From positions 1 through 60,549 of the forward strand of contig DATJHJ010000040.1 in the NCBI GenBank assembly GCA_035494015.1: a stretch of DNA of 60,549 bases, given 5' to 3'. Positions within the stretch are counted from its first letter, which is position 1. Every line of letters starts with the position of its first letter. The translations under genes and the position numbers were made by a program. Below, piece by piece: positions 16,724 through 25,941 of the stretch. This DNA comes from CADCTB01 sp035494015. GTDB taxonomy: Bacteria; Actinomycetota; Acidimicrobiia; Acidimicrobiales; AC-14. The notes beneath the pieces were generated by a model. The model did no database searches. It was given only the letters and a program-made list of their open reading frames with translations, and was not told the DNA's origin.

Positions 16724-17841
16724 TGCGGCTGTACGACACCGCCCGCCGGGCGGTCGTCCCTTTCGCGCCGGGCCCGCTCGTGAAGATGTACACGTGCGGC
16801 ATCACGCCCTACGACGCCACCCACGTCGGCCACGCCGCCACCTACGTCCTCTACGACGTCCTTCAGCGGCGGCTCCGCGATCTCGGCCACCAGACCGAGT
16901 GTGTGCGCAACGTCACCGATGTGGACGACGACATCCTGCGCAAGGCCCGGGAGGTGGGCGTCCCCTACCTGGAGCTGGCCGGGTCCGAGGTGGCCCGGTT
17001 CCAGTCCGACATGCGGGCGCTCGGCATGCTCCCGGCGTTCAGCGAGCCGGCCGCCACCTCGGCCATCCACGACATCCTCGGCTTCATCGGAATGGTCCTC
17101 GACCGGGGCCACGCCTACCAGGCGGCCGGTGCGGTGTACTTCAGCGTCGCCAGCTTCGACCGCTTCGGGCAGGTCAGCCATCTCGACCGGGACGACATGC
17201 TGGCCCTGGCCGCCGAGCGGGGCGGCAACCCGGGCGACCCGGCCAAGCGGGACCCGCTCGACTTCGTGCTCTGGCAGCCCTCGGCCCCGGACGAGCCGGC
17301 CTGGGACTCGATGTGGGGGCCGGGCCGGCCCGGCTGGCACATCGAGTGCTCGGCCCTGGCCTTGCGCGAGCTGGGCACCACCCTCGACCTGCACGGCGGC
17401 GGCCGCGACCTCATCTTCCCCCACCACGAGTGCGAGACGGCCCAGTCCGAGGCGGCCACCGGCGAGCCGTTCGTCCACCACTGGCTGCACGCGCCGATGG
17501 TGGAGTACGAAGGCACCAAGATGTCCAAGTCGTTGGGCAACCTGGTCTTCGTCAGCGAGCTGGTCAAGGACTGGGAGCCCATGGCCGTCCGCCTGGCCAT
17601 CCTCGACCACTCCTACCGCCACGACTGGTCCTGGCACGACGGCCTGCTCGAACAGGCGGCCGAACGGTTGGACCGCTGGCGGGCGGCGGGGCGCGGCGGC
17701 GCCGGCCTGGACGAGGTCAGGGCCGCCCTGGACGACGATCTCGACCTTCCTCGCGCCGTCCGGGCCATCGACGACGCCGCCGGTGCCGGCCACGGTGTGA
17801 GCCAGGCCGCCGCGCTCCTGGGCGTCAGCCTCGGTGGGTAG
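16723..17841 (+). CDS. mshC: Mycothiol cysteine ligase MshC (CysRS-like)
   Basis: A class I cysteinyl-tRNA-synthetase fold protein of 372 residues. Zn-ligand Cys25 lies in MYTCGITPYDATHVGHAATY, which also has the HIGH-equivalent HVGH at 34-37. NVTDVDDDIL follows, then GPGRPGWHIECSALAL, DLIFPHHECE and the KMSKS loop at 266-270. It stops soon after the catalytic core and has no anticodon-binding C-terminal domain. That, with the MshC-like ALAAERGGNPGDP and LDHSYRHDWSW blocks, favours the ATP-dependent ligation of cysteine to GlcN-inositol in mycothiol synthesis over tRNA charging. A truncated CysS paralogue is the alternative. Confidence 0.78.
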   Translation: MRLYDTARRAVVPFAPGPLVKMYTCGITPYDATHVGHAATYVLYDVLQRRLRDLGHQTECVRNVTDVDDDILRKAREVGVPYLELAGSEVARFQSDMRALGMLPAFSEPAATSAIHDILGFIGMVLDRGHAYQAAGAVYFSVASFDRFGQVSHLDRDDMLALAAERGGNPGDPAKRDPLDFVLWQPSAPDEPAWDSMWGPGRPGWHIECSALALRELGTTLDLHGGGRDLIFPHHECETAQSEAATGEPFVHHWLHAPMVEYEGTKMSKSLGNLVFVSELVKDWEPMAVRLAILDHSYRHDWSWHDGLLEQAAERLDRWRAAGRGGAGLDEVRAALDDDLDLPRAVRAIDDAAGAGHGVSQAAALLGVSLGG

Positions 17842-17847
17842 CCTGGG

Positions 17848-18393
17848 ATGGCGATGACCACGACCTTGTCAAACGCCTTCACGGTCGCCGACCTCGAAGC
17901 CATGCCCGACGACGGCAAGCGGTACGAGCTCATCGGAGGCGCCATCGTGATGACCCCGGCCCCGGAACCGGTTCACCAGCGGGAGGCCCAGGGTCTGTTC
18001 CGGCTGCTCGAGGACGCCTGCCCGCCCGGCCACGAGGTGTTCCTCAGCCCCATCGACTTCGACCTACCGGCCGGCCGGGTCGAGCCGGACATCATCGTCG
18101 TGCCGGACGCCAGCGTGGGCGAAAAGCGGCTGTCCGGCCCGGCGCTGCTGGTCGTGGAGATCGTGTCGCCCGGCTCGGCCATCAATGACCGGGTCACCAA
18201 GCGCGACGTCTACGCCGAGGCCGGCGTGCCCGCCTACTGGATCGTCGACCCTCGCCGGGGTCACGTCTTGGCCCTCCGCCTCGTCGACGGGGCGTACGAG
18301 CCCTACGCCGACAGCACCGGCCCGGTCACCCTCGACTGGCCCGTTCCCGTGGCGTTCTCCGTCGCCGACCTGGCCCGGCCCCGAGGCCGGTGA
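17848..18393 (+). CDS. Uma2-family (DUF820) PD-(D/E)XK endonuclease-like protein
   Basis: A 181-residue protein with the Uma2 pattern: DDGKRYELIGGAIVMTP, VEPDIIVVPD, LVVEIVSPGSAINDRVTKRD and AGVPAYWIVDP. The EPD...VEI...K arrangement is the restriction-endonuclease-fold active site. These proteins are abundant in cyanobacteria and actinobacteria and their biological role is unsettled. It starts 6 bases after mshC, and its stop overlaps the GTG of the next gene, so it probably shares the npdG-mshC transcript. Confidence 0.85.
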   Translation: MAMTTTLSNAFTVADLEAMPDDGKRYELIGGAIVMTPAPEPVHQREAQGLFRLLEDACPPGHEVFLSPIDFDLPAGRVEPDIIVVPDASVGEKRLSGPALLVVEIVSPGSAINDRVTKRDVYAEAGVPAYWIVDPRRGHVLALRLVDGAYEPYADSTGPVTLDWPVPVAFSVADLARPRGR

Positions 18394-18941
18394 CCGACGG
18401 CAACCGGTCGTTCTGGTCCAGCGTTCCCGGGCTGATCACCGGCCTGGCCGGCCTGCTGACCGGCATCGTCGGGCTGGTGACGGTCCTCATCCAGCTCGGC
18501 GTCATCGGCGGCGGCAAGGACAAGGCGTCCCCGCCGGCCGGTTCGGTGACGACGGTCACGGTGGCGCAGGGGGGGAGCACCACCACTGGGCCCGTGGGCG
18601 GCGGCGCGATCACCCCGACGACCGAGCGGGGCCGCTTCACGGTGAGCCCCACCCTGCTGAGCCTGCAGTCGAGCGACCGCCAGAAGCCGCTCGTCGTCAC
18701 GAACGTGAGCAGCACGGCCACCATCACCATGCTGGCCCCCGACTTCGACGGGCCCGACAAGGCCGTGTTCCGCGCCGACGCCGGGTGCACGAACGTCCTG
18801 CTCCCGCCGGGCGCGTCCTGCACCTTGAACGTCCTGTTCTCGCCCACCGGGATTCTCCGGACCTACAGCGCCAACATGGTCGTCAAGGCGTCGGGTGCGG
18901 ACTCCACCTCCGTCCCCATCGAGGTGAAAGCCGGGCTCTGA
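18390..18941 (+). CDS. Membrane-anchored protein with Ig-like/ASPM-type beta domain
   Basis: A 183-residue protein starting at a GTG overlapping the Uma2 stop. One membrane helix near residues 12-40 (LITGLAGLLTGIVGLVTVLI) is followed by a Thr/Gly linker. A beta-sandwich domain of the 'choice-of-anchor D' kind comes last (KPLVVTNVSSTATITM; GCTNVLLPPGASCTLNVLFSP). The pair of cysteines probably forms a disulphide outside the cell. Function not known. Confidence 0.7.
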   Translation: MTDGNRSFWSSVPGLITGLAGLLTGIVGLVTVLIQLGVIGGGKDKASPPAGSVTTVTVAQGGSTTTGPVGGGAITPTTERGRFTVSPTLLSLQSSDRQKPLVVTNVSSTATITMLAPDFDGPDKAVFRADAGCTNVLLPPGASCTLNVLFSPTGILRTYSANMVVKASGADSTSVPIEVKAGL

Positions 18942-18959
18942 CGCCCGGCGTCAGTGCCC
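18933..18959. terminator. Bidirectional hairpin between convergent genes
   Basis: An inverted repeat with 12-base arms (gggctctgacgc / gcgtcagtgccc, one mismatch) around a CCG loop. It spans the end of the membrane-anchored gene and the stop of the convergent exported gene. There is no clear T-run, as is common in GC-rich actinobacteria. Its position suits a shared terminator. Confidence 0.6.
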
Positions 18960-19700
18960 GCAGCGGACCTGCCCGATCACCATGTCGCCGACGGCGTGCG
19001 GTCCTTGGAGGTACATGTGGGCCGCGTTCAGGGTCGTCGAGCCGTCGGGGTTGTCGATCCGCTCGTTGAACACCATCACGCCGTGGTCGTTCACGTTGTT
19101 GATGATGTAGGCGACGGTGTAGTTGACCGGTGGCGTCCTGGGCACCGACACCGATGTGCGCGGGTTCCCGAAACGATCAGTGCTGGTGACGACGACGGCG
19201 TCGGTGAGCTGGGCGATCATCACCTTGCCCGCGGGACCGGCCGTGCACGTCGCCAGCACGGACCGGGCGTAGAACGGCTGCGGGCCGACCGACGTGGCCA
19301 GGGCCACGCTCTGCACCGCCGTGGTGCCGACCGACTGGGCCAGCAGCATGCCCGACGGCGGGACCATGCCGTCGGCCGAGAAGCGGCCACCGAAGAGGAC
19401 GGCGATGTCATAGACGGCCCGAGCGCCGTTGGTGTCAACGGCGACGAGCGGCGTGGCCGACCCACCCGGGGGGAGTGTGACGTCCGGGCTGGCGCTCGCG
19501 GCGTCGCCCGGCGGCGTGGTCTGACCGCACCCGCGCACGGTGGCCGCGGCCCCGAAGAGGCTCACGCTGCTGCGGTACGCGCAGGCGGCGCCGACCGGCG
19601 CCGCGGCGTGGGCGGGCGCGACCAGCGCCCCTGCGGCCAGGGCGCCCGCCATCCCCACCGTCTTCACGATCCGCACGACTCGTCTCGTCCGCCTTGCCAT
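18951..19700 (-). CDS. Exported protein of unknown function
   Basis: A 249-residue protein with a twin-Arg-like basic start (MARRTRRVVRIVK), a hydrophobic core and an AHA cleavage site near residue 32, so it is secreted. The mature part is Thr/Val/Ala-rich with likely beta structure, four to five cysteines (for example GAACAYRSS, VRGCGQ, LATCTAG, VRCGH) and an IINNVNDHGVMVFNERI segment. I do not recognise a family. It converges on the upstream plus-strand operon, sharing the hairpin at 18933-18959. Confidence 0.7.
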   Translation of the reverse strand: MARRTRRVVRIVKTVGMAGALAAGALVAPAHAAAPVGAACAYRSSVSLFGAAATVRGCGQTTPPGDAASASPDVTLPPGGSATPLVAVDTNGARAVYDIAVLFGGRFSADGMVPPSGMLLAQSVGTTAVQSVALATSVGPQPFYARSVLATCTAGPAGKVMIAQLTDAVVVTSTDRFGNPRTSVSVPRTPPVNYTVAYIINNVNDHGVMVFNERIDNPDGSTTLNAAHMYLQGPHAVGDMVIGQVRCGH

Positions 19701-19800
19701 GTCGCCGTCCTCCCGAGCTGCCCGCCCCCCTCGTTGAGGAGCCGCCGCTCAGACCATGCCATCCTTCCGGGAACAAGACCTGGCCAGCCCGCGGTAGGGG

Positions 19801-20394
19801 CTACGGCTCCAGCGAGAACGGCGGGTACTGGTCGGTCATGAGGAACAGGTAGGCGCTGGCCCGGATGCTCCATCGAAACGCGCCGATCACGAAGTTGCGC
19901 ATCCCTTCCGGCCACCGGCCGGTGAAAAGGACGGCGAAGAAGGCCGCGATGTAGACGAAGAACACGGCGATGAAGAGCAACATCAGGACGATGAACTGCG
20001 GGATCAGGAGGAGCCACTTCACGAAGATGAGCCCTCGGCTCAGGTGCTCGGGGCGCTCGATCGAGAACCGAGCGGGGTCAACCCCCGGATCGAGGTTGGA
20101 GGAGGTGAAGTCGAAGGGCGGGTAGGGCTCGCGGAGAAAGCCCGAGTATGAGTACACCCGCCACTGGTACCGCAGGATCGTGGCCATGAAGTCGAAGATG
20201 CCAGCCGGGATGTTGCCGGTGAAGAGGATGGCGAAGAACGACACGAAGGCCAGTACTTCGAGCACGCCGTTCATCACACTCAGCACGATGAGGTGGGGGA
20301 TGGCCAGGAACCACTGGACCAAGGGCCGCCACCGGGCCACCTCCAGCGGCGAATCTATGTCGAGCTGGACGGGGTACGCGGACGAAACAGCCAT
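19801..20394 (-). CDS. DUF4389 membrane protein with internal duplication
   Basis: A 197-residue membrane protein. Two halves repeat the same pattern: a helix ending in an IPH or IPQ motif, a second helix, then FTG(N/R)xPxG, an RxxxRxxxY stretch and YPPF. This is the DUF4389 arrangement. I chose the ATG at 20394, which lies nine bases after gaggagg; an upstream TTG has no spacing from it. Function unknown. An in-frame repeat of the same 85-residue unit suggests an ancient tandem duplication. Confidence 0.82.
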   Translation of the reverse strand: MAVSSAYPVQLDIDSPLEVARWRPLVQWFLAIPHLIVLSVMNGVLEVLAFVSFFAILFTGNIPAGIFDFMATILRYQWRVYSYSGFLREPYPPFDFTSSNLDPGVDPARFSIERPEHLSRGLIFVKWLLLIPQFIVLMLLFIAVFFVYIAAFFAVLFTGRWPEGMRNFVIGAFRWSIRASAYLFLMTDQYPPFSLEP

Positions 20395-20550
20395 GCCGTA
20401 CAACCTCCTCGCGGCCCGATGTTGGACCGCCCCCGCGCTGATGGTACCGGGTGTCGTCGCCGTTCGGGTGGGTCAACACCTGTCCCGGCCTTGGGGGGTG
20501 ACCTCTCGACCGCGCCGCCAGCCTCCGGCCCGGGTTACCCGAGCGGATGG

Positions 20551-21336
20551 TCAACCGGGAACGCGGCGGAGGCTGCGGATGAGCTGGTGGTCGGCGGTGA
20601 ACAGGCGGGCGATCGTCAGGCGGCCGGCGACGAGGGCGGCGAAGGCGTTGCCGCCGAGGAGCATGTACATGACGACCATCTGCAGGCGGATCGCCGACGA
20701 GGGCGACGCACCGGCGAGCAGCATGCCGGTCATGGCGCCGGGCAGGGCGACGAGGCCGACAACCTTGGTCTGGTCGACGATGGGCAGCAGCCCGCTGCGC
20801 AACGCGGCCCGGTGCCAGAAGGCCGCCGCCTCGGTGGACGTCTCGCCCAGGCTGAGGTGGGCCTCCACCTCCCGGCGGTGGGCGCCCAGGTCGTCGCGCA
20901 GCCGGGCCATGACCAGGGAGGTGGTGTTCATGGCATTCGAGATGATCATGGAGCCGAGGGGGATGGCGGCGCGGGGCGCGGCGGGGACGATCCTGAGCAG
21001 GAGCAGCACACCGAGCGTGGCCGCCGCCGCTACTGACACGGAGATGGCGGCCACCCAATGCGCGCCGGGGATCCGCTTGCCCCTCGACGCCGAGGTCAGC
21101 GTGGCGGTGCCGATCATCACCAGCAGGACGACGGGGGTCAGCGCGCCGTGGTTCCCGAACACGAAGTCGAGCACGAAGCCGACGGCCAGCAGCTGGGCGA
21201 ACGACCGCAGCGTGGCCACGCCGATGTCGCGCTCGAGGCCGGTCCGGCGGACCCGCGACACCACGACCGAGACCGCGACGAGGAGCAGGGCCAGCCCGAC
21301 GTCGGCCCACGAGATGCGCCCGCTCAGGTCGTTCAA
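20551..21336 (-). CDS. fetB: FetB-type ABC transporter permease (metal/iron export)
   Basis: UPF0014/FetB family membrane protein, 261 residues, with about seven helices and the family blocks LERDIGVATLRSFAQLLAVG, SMIISNAMNTTSLVMARL and DQTKVVGLVALPGAMTGMLL. In E. coli FetAB exports iron and protects against peroxide. It starts with a TTG overlapping the stop of the ATPase gene (TTGA), so permease and ATPase are translationally coupled. Confidence 0.87.
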   Translation of the reverse strand: MNDLSGRISWADVGLALLLVAVSVVVSRVRRTGLERDIGVATLRSFAQLLAVGFVLDFVFGNHGALTPVVLLVMIGTATLTSASRGKRIPGAHWVAAISVSVAAAATLGVLLLLRIVPAAPRAAIPLGSMIISNAMNTTSLVMARLRDDLGAHRREVEAHLSLGETSTEAAAFWHRAALRSGLLPIVDQTKVVGLVALPGAMTGMLLAGASPSSAIRLQMVVMYMLLGGNAFAALVAGRLTIARLFTADHQLIRSLRRVPG

Positions 21337-21929
21337 CGCGTCCCCACCGGCAAGATGCGGTCGGCCAGCTCGTCGGCCTGCCGAGGGTCGTGGGTGACCA
21401 TGACCACCGTGAGCCCGTCGTCGGCCAGGGAACGGATCAGCGACTCGACCCCACCCTTCGACCGGGTGTCGAGGGCCGACGTCGGCTCGTCCAGCAACAG
21501 GCACTCCGGCCCCCGTGCAAGGGCCCGGGCCAGGCACATCCGCTGCGCCTCGCCCACCGAGAGCCGATCGGCGTCGCGTGCCGCGAGGGCGGGATCGAGG
21601 CCGACCCGGGCCAGCAAGGCGTCGACGTCGGGCCCGACGTTGGCCGCCACCGAGCCGGGGAACGTCACCGGGACCTGGCCGACCATCTGAACGCGCCGGC
21701 GCAGGTCCAGCACGTCGTAGGAACGCAGGTCGCGACCGTCCAGGAGGATCTCCCCGCCGTCGGGGTCGTCGAGGCGGTTGAGGAGGCGCAGGAGCGTCGT
21801 CTTGCCCGCCCCCGACGGGCCGACCATGGCCGTGAGACCGTCGGCCGGGATGCGGGCCGAGAACCCCTTGACGATGGGCCCCGAGTCCCCGTCGACCCGG
21901 ACGTCGCGGAGCTCGAACCGGTCGCCCAT
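21333..21929 (-). CDS. fetA: FetA-type ABC transporter ATP-binding protein
   Basis: A 198-residue ABC ATPase: Walker A GPSGAGKTT, Q-loop region QMVGQVPVTFPGSVAANV, signature LSVGEAQR, Walker B CLLLDEPTSALD and H-loop VTHD. The ATG at 21929 gives the canonical N-terminus MGDRFELRDVRV. The short length and the FetB partner fit FetA. It lies 54 bases from the divergent channel gene at 21984, so the promoters for both must lie in that gap. Confidence 0.87.
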   Translation of the reverse strand: MGDRFELRDVRVDGDSGPIVKGFSARIPADGLTAMVGPSGAGKTTLLRLLNRLDDPDGGEILLDGRDLRSYDVLDLRRRVQMVGQVPVTFPGSVAANVGPDVDALLARVGLDPALAARDADRLSVGEAQRMCLARALARGPECLLLDEPTSALDTRSKGGVESLIRSLADDGLTVVMVTHDPRQADELADRILPVGTR

Positions 21930-21983
21930 CCTGCCCACCAGTATCCGCCACCCGGATGGGCAGGCCGGCCGGTGGGGCAATCT

Positions 21984-23999
21984 GTGTACGTGACCCACGG
22001 ACACCGGCGCCACGCCGGCGCGCACGAACCCCACCACGACTCGTCCCACGCCCACCGCCGCCGCACGGTCGCCGGCACGCGTCGGCCCGGGCAGGCCAGG
22101 TGGGTCGACCGGCTCCGCTACCGCTTCGACAGCGGCCTGTCCCGGAGCCCCTGGGTGCTGGCCGCCTGGCTGGGGATCCTCACCCTGTCGATCGTGCTCG
22201 TCGCCACACTGGCGATCGTGGTGTTCGACCTCGGGATCGAGCACGGCGAGCCAGCCGGGTTCCTCGAATCCTTCTGGCAGGCCATGCTCCGCGTCCTGGA
22301 GCCGACCAGCCTGGCCGAGGACCGCGGCTGGCCCCTGCGGCTGATCTCCCTGCTCGTCACCCTCAGCGGGATCTTCGTCGCCACCGCCCTCATCGGGCTG
22401 ATCGCCGCCAGCCTCGACCAACGCATCGCCAGCCTGCGCAAGGGCCGCAGCGTGGTGCTGGAGTCCGGTCACGTCCTGGTCCTCGGCTGGTCGGCCCGCC
22501 TCTTCTCGGTCGTGACCGAGCTGGTCGAGGCCAACCGGAACCGGCGCGGCGCGGTCATCGTCGTGCTCGCCCAGCAGGACAAGACGCACATGGAGGACGA
22601 GCTGCGGTCGCGGATCGGCGACGCCGGGGGCACCCGGATCATCTGCCGGACGGGTGACCCGGCGAACGGGTCCGACCTCGAGCTGGTGAACGACACGGGA
22701 GCCCGGGCCATCCTCGTCCTGGCTGACGAGAGCACCGACGGCGACGCGGCCACCGTGCCCGCCGCCCTCACCGTGCTTCACCGCGACCCGAGCCGGTCGA
22801 ACCTGGTCGTCGAGATCCGCGACCCGCGCACGGCCCGGGACCTGATCGTCGCCACCGCCGGCCGGGCGGCGACGGTCGAGCCGCACGATGTCATCGCCAA
22901 GATCGCGTCACAGGCGTGCTACCAGGCAGGGCTGGGGGCGGTGTACGAGGAGCTGCTCGACTTCGCCGGCGACGAGCTCTACTTCACCTCCGCCGCACCC
23001 CTCGCCGGGCGGACCTTCGGCGATGCCGTCCTGGCCTGCGAGCGGTCGTCCGTCGTCGGCCTGATGACGGCCGACGGCGAGGTCACCCTGGCGCCACCAC
23101 CCACCAGTGTTGTCGACGGGGGGGACCAGATCGTCGCCATCTCCCCGGACGACGACACGCTCGTGTTCGACCGGACGCCCACGGTCGAAACGCCGGTCCG
23201 GCCGGCCAGCGCCCGAACGGCTGCGGCCGCCGCCCGGCTCCTGGTGGTGGGCTGGAGCGCCCTCGGCGCCCGGGTGCTGGCCGAGCTCGAGCGGTTCCCG
23301 GACCGACCGGAGGTGGTCGACGTCCTGGTCGACGATGCCCTGACCGCGCCCGGTTCCGCGGTCGGCGGATCGAGCGACTGGACGTCGCTCAGGTTCATCC
23401 GCTCGACCGACGAGCGGTCCCAGCTGGCGGCCATGCTGGCCGAGGGGGGGTACGACCATGTGCTGGTGCTCGGGTACCGCGACCGGCTCGCCCCGGCCCA
23501 CGCCGACGCCCACACCCTGCTGACGCTGGCCACCATCCGGCACGCCCTGCCCGCCGCCGTGGCCCAGCCGCGGATCGTCGCCGAGGTGGTCGAGGTCCGC
23601 AACGTCGAGATCGCCGAGGCGGTGGGGGCCGACGACCTCGTCGTCAGCGACCGGCTGTGCAGCCTGCTGATGGCCCAGCTGGCCGAAGCGCCTCGCATCC
23701 GCGGCGTCTTCGCCGAACTGTTCGACCCGGACGGGTCTTCGATCGAGCTCCGATCGGCCCAACCCTTCGCCGGCGGGCCCACGACCTACGGCGCGGTGGT
23801 GGCCGCGGGCCTCGACTGGGGTGAGGTGGTGATCGGGTACCGGCTGGCCAGCGGCCAGGTGACGATCAACCCGGCCAAGTCGACCCCGGTGACGCTCGGC
23901 GCAGCCGACCAGGTCATCGCCGTGGTCAGCGCCGGCCACGGGGGACCGCCGGCACAGGTCGCAGATACTCGAGTGGGTGGGTCCTCGCCCCGCCGGTAA
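21984..23999 (+). CDS. CASTOR/POLLUX-type ion channel with RCK-like domains
   Basis: A 671-residue protein. Residues 4-24 are rich in histidine. Two membrane helices (57-81 and 117-142) flank a pore-loop-like stretch (FLESFWQAMLRVLEP). Two large cytoplasmic NAD-binding RCK/TrkA-N-like domains follow, from VLVLGWSARLFSVV (about 164) and LLVVGWSALGARVL (about 415). This is the bacterial CASTOR/POLLUX (DMI1/SYM8-like) architecture. The plant relatives are potassium- or calcium-permeable channels; bacterial roles are little known. The GTG at 21984 is used; a second GTG six bases later is possible. Confidence 0.82.
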   Translation: MYVTHGHRRHAGAHEPHHDSSHAHRRRTVAGTRRPGQARWVDRLRYRFDSGLSRSPWVLAAWLGILTLSIVLVATLAIVVFDLGIEHGEPAGFLESFWQAMLRVLEPTSLAEDRGWPLRLISLLVTLSGIFVATALIGLIAASLDQRIASLRKGRSVVLESGHVLVLGWSARLFSVVTELVEANRNRRGAVIVVLAQQDKTHMEDELRSRIGDAGGTRIICRTGDPANGSDLELVNDTGARAILVLADESTDGDAATVPAALTVLHRDPSRSNLVVEIRDPRTARDLIVATAGRAATVEPHDVIAKIASQACYQAGLGAVYEELLDFAGDELYFTSAAPLAGRTFGDAVLACERSSVVGLMTADGEVTLAPPPTSVVDGGDQIVAISPDDDTLVFDRTPTVETPVRPASARTAAAAARLLVVGWSALGARVLAELERFPDRPEVVDVLVDDALTAPGSAVGGSSDWTSLRFIRSTDERSQLAAMLAEGGYDHVLVLGYRDRLAPAHADAHTLLTLATIRHALPAAVAQPRIVAEVVEVRNVEIAEAVGADDLVVSDRLCSLLMAQLAEAPRIRGVFAELFDPDGSSIELRSAQPFAGGPTTYGAVVAAGLDWGEVVIGYRLASGQVTINPAKSTPVTLGAADQVIAVVSAGHGGPPAQVADTRVGGSSPRR

Positions 24000-24011
24000 C
24001 CTCGCCTCATC

Positions 24012-25937
24012 ATGAAGGTCACCCTCCCCGACGGATCCCCCCGCGACCTGCCCGAGGGCGCCACCGCAGCCGACCTCGCCACGGCGATCGGGCGGGGCCT
24101 GGCCAAGGCGGCAGTGGCGGCGACGGTGAACGGGAAGCAGGCCGACCTGGGCGCCCCCCTGCACGACGGCGACACCGTGGCCATCCTCACGGCCAACACC
24201 GACGAGGGCCGGTACGTCCTGCGCCACTCGACCGCCCACGTGCTGGCGCAAGCGGTGTGCGACCTGTTCCCGGGAGCCAAGTACGCCATCGGCCCGCCGA
24301 TCGAGGACGGCTTCTATTACGACTTCGAGCTCCCCGGCGGGGCCCACTTCAGCGACGACGACCTCGAGCGCATCGAGGCCCGCATGCGCGCCATCGTGGG
24401 CGAGAACCAGCCCTTCATCCGTGAGGAGTTGTCCCGCGACGAGGGCCTGGAGCGCTTCGCCGAGCAGCCGTTCAAGGTGGAGATCATCCAGGCCGTCGAC
24501 CCCGAGGAGGGTGCGGAGGGCTCGGCGGTCAGCGTCTACCGGAATGACGGCTGGGCCGACCTGTGCCGCGGCCCGCACGTGCCGTCGACTTCCCGGCTGG
24601 GCTCGTTCAAGCTGATGAAGGTGGCGGGCGCCTACTGGCGGGGCGACGAGCACCGGCCCATGCTCCAGCGCATCTACGGCACGGCCTGGGAGTCGGACAA
24701 GGCACTGGCCGACCACCTGCACCGGCTGGAGGAGGCCGAGCGCCGGGACCACCGCAAGCTCGGGCTGGAGCTCGACCTGTTCCACTTCCCGCCCGAGATC
24801 GGCGGCGGCCTGCCCGTCTTCCATCCCAAGGGCGGGCTCATCCGCAAGCTGCTGGAGGACTACTCCCGGGAGGAGCACGAGGCCGCCGGCTACGACTTCG
24901 TGTGGACCCCCCACCTCACCAAGTCGACCCTGTTCGAGATCTCCGGCCACCTCGGCTGGTACGCCGACTCCATGTACCCCCCCATGGAGATGGAGGGGGC
25001 GACGTACTACCCGAAGCCGATGAACTGCCCGATGCACATCCTGATCTACCAGTCGCAGTCCCGCTCGTACCGGGACCTGCCCATGCGGCTGTTCGAGTTC
25101 GGGACCGTGTACCGCTTCGAGCGCTCCGGCGTGCTCCACGGCCTCACCCGGGTGCGGGGCATCACCCAGGACGACGCCCACATCTTCTGCGCCCCCGACC
25201 AGCTGGCCGGCGAGCTGACCTCGCTGCTCCAGTTCGTCCTCAAGGTGCTGCGCACCTTCGGCCTCACCGACTTCGAGGCCGAGCTGGCCACCCGCCCGGA
25301 GAAGTTCGTGGGCGAGCCGGCGGAGTGGGACGCAGCCACCGCCGCCCTCCGGGAGGCCCTGGAGGCTGCCGCGCTGGAGTACAAGGTGGCCGAGGGCGAG
25401 GGGGCCTTCTACGCCCCCAAGATCGACGTCCACGTGCGCGACGCCATCGGCCGGCGCTGGCAGATCTCCACCCTGCAGGTCGACTTCCAGCTCCCCAACC
25501 GGTTCGGCCTCGAGTTCGTGGGCGCCGACAACGCCCGCCACCGCCCGTTCATGATCCACCGCGCCCTGTTCGGCTCCGTCGAACGCTTCTTCGGCATCCT
25601 GCTCGAGCACTACGCCGGTGCCCTGCCAGCCTGGCTGTCGCCCGTGCAGGCCCGGGTTCTGCCCGTACGCGCCGACCACGAGCTGTACGCCACCAGCATC
25701 GTCGGCCGGCTGCGGGCCACGGGGTTGCGGGCCGACATGGTCGAGGCCGACGAGCCCCTCGGCGCCCGGATCCGCAAGGCCAAGCTGGAGAAGGTGCCAT
25801 ACGTCCTGGTGGTGGGCGACGACGACGTGGAGGCCGGCACCCTCGGCGTCAACCCCCGGGGCGGCGAGATCGAGCGCGGTGTGGGCGTGGGCGCGTTCGT
25901 CGACCGCTTGCGGGAGGAGGTCGAGGCGCGCTCGTGA
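24012..25937 (+). CDS. thrS: Threonyl-tRNA synthetase
   Basis: A full-length 641-residue class II synthetase. It has an N-terminal TGS domain (1-62), the editing domain with HxxxH at H72/H76 (RHSTAHVLAQAV), and the catalytic domain with MNCPMHI (zinc Cys), motif 2 RFERSGVLHGLTRVRG and motif 3 HRALFGSVERF. A C-terminal anticodon-binding domain ends in DDDVEAGTLGVNPRGGE. It charges tRNA-Thr. It begins 12 bases after the channel gene and is followed by the HIT gene, an order common in actinobacteria. No T-box leader is visible. Confidence 0.97.
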   Translation: MKVTLPDGSPRDLPEGATAADLATAIGRGLAKAAVAATVNGKQADLGAPLHDGDTVAILTANTDEGRYVLRHSTAHVLAQAVCDLFPGAKYAIGPPIEDGFYYDFELPGGAHFSDDDLERIEARMRAIVGENQPFIREELSRDEGLERFAEQPFKVEIIQAVDPEEGAEGSAVSVYRNDGWADLCRGPHVPSTSRLGSFKLMKVAGAYWRGDEHRPMLQRIYGTAWESDKALADHLHRLEEAERRDHRKLGLELDLFHFPPEIGGGLPVFHPKGGLIRKLLEDYSREEHEAAGYDFVWTPHLTKSTLFEISGHLGWYADSMYPPMEMEGATYYPKPMNCPMHILIYQSQSRSYRDLPMRLFEFGTVYRFERSGVLHGLTRVRGITQDDAHIFCAPDQLAGELTSLLQFVLKVLRTFGLTDFEAELATRPEKFVGEPAEWDAATAALREALEAAALEYKVAEGEGAFYAPKIDVHVRDAIGRRWQISTLQVDFQLPNRFGLEFVGADNARHRPFMIHRALFGSVERFFGILLEHYAGALPAWLSPVQARVLPVRADHELYATSIVGRLRATGLRADMVEADEPLGARIRKAKLEKVPYVLVVGDDDVEAGTLGVNPRGGEIERGVGVGAFVDRLREEVEARS

Positions 25938-25941
25938 CCAC

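Noticed and set aside
20403..20550. Gap between the DUF4389 gene and fetB
   Set aside because: No convincing ORF or RNA; only GC-rich sequence with a weak palindrome (cccgggttacccg) that is too short to call.
23985..24012. Possible T-box or other leader before thrS
   Set aside because: Only 12 bases lie between the channel stop and the thrS ATG; no room for a leader.
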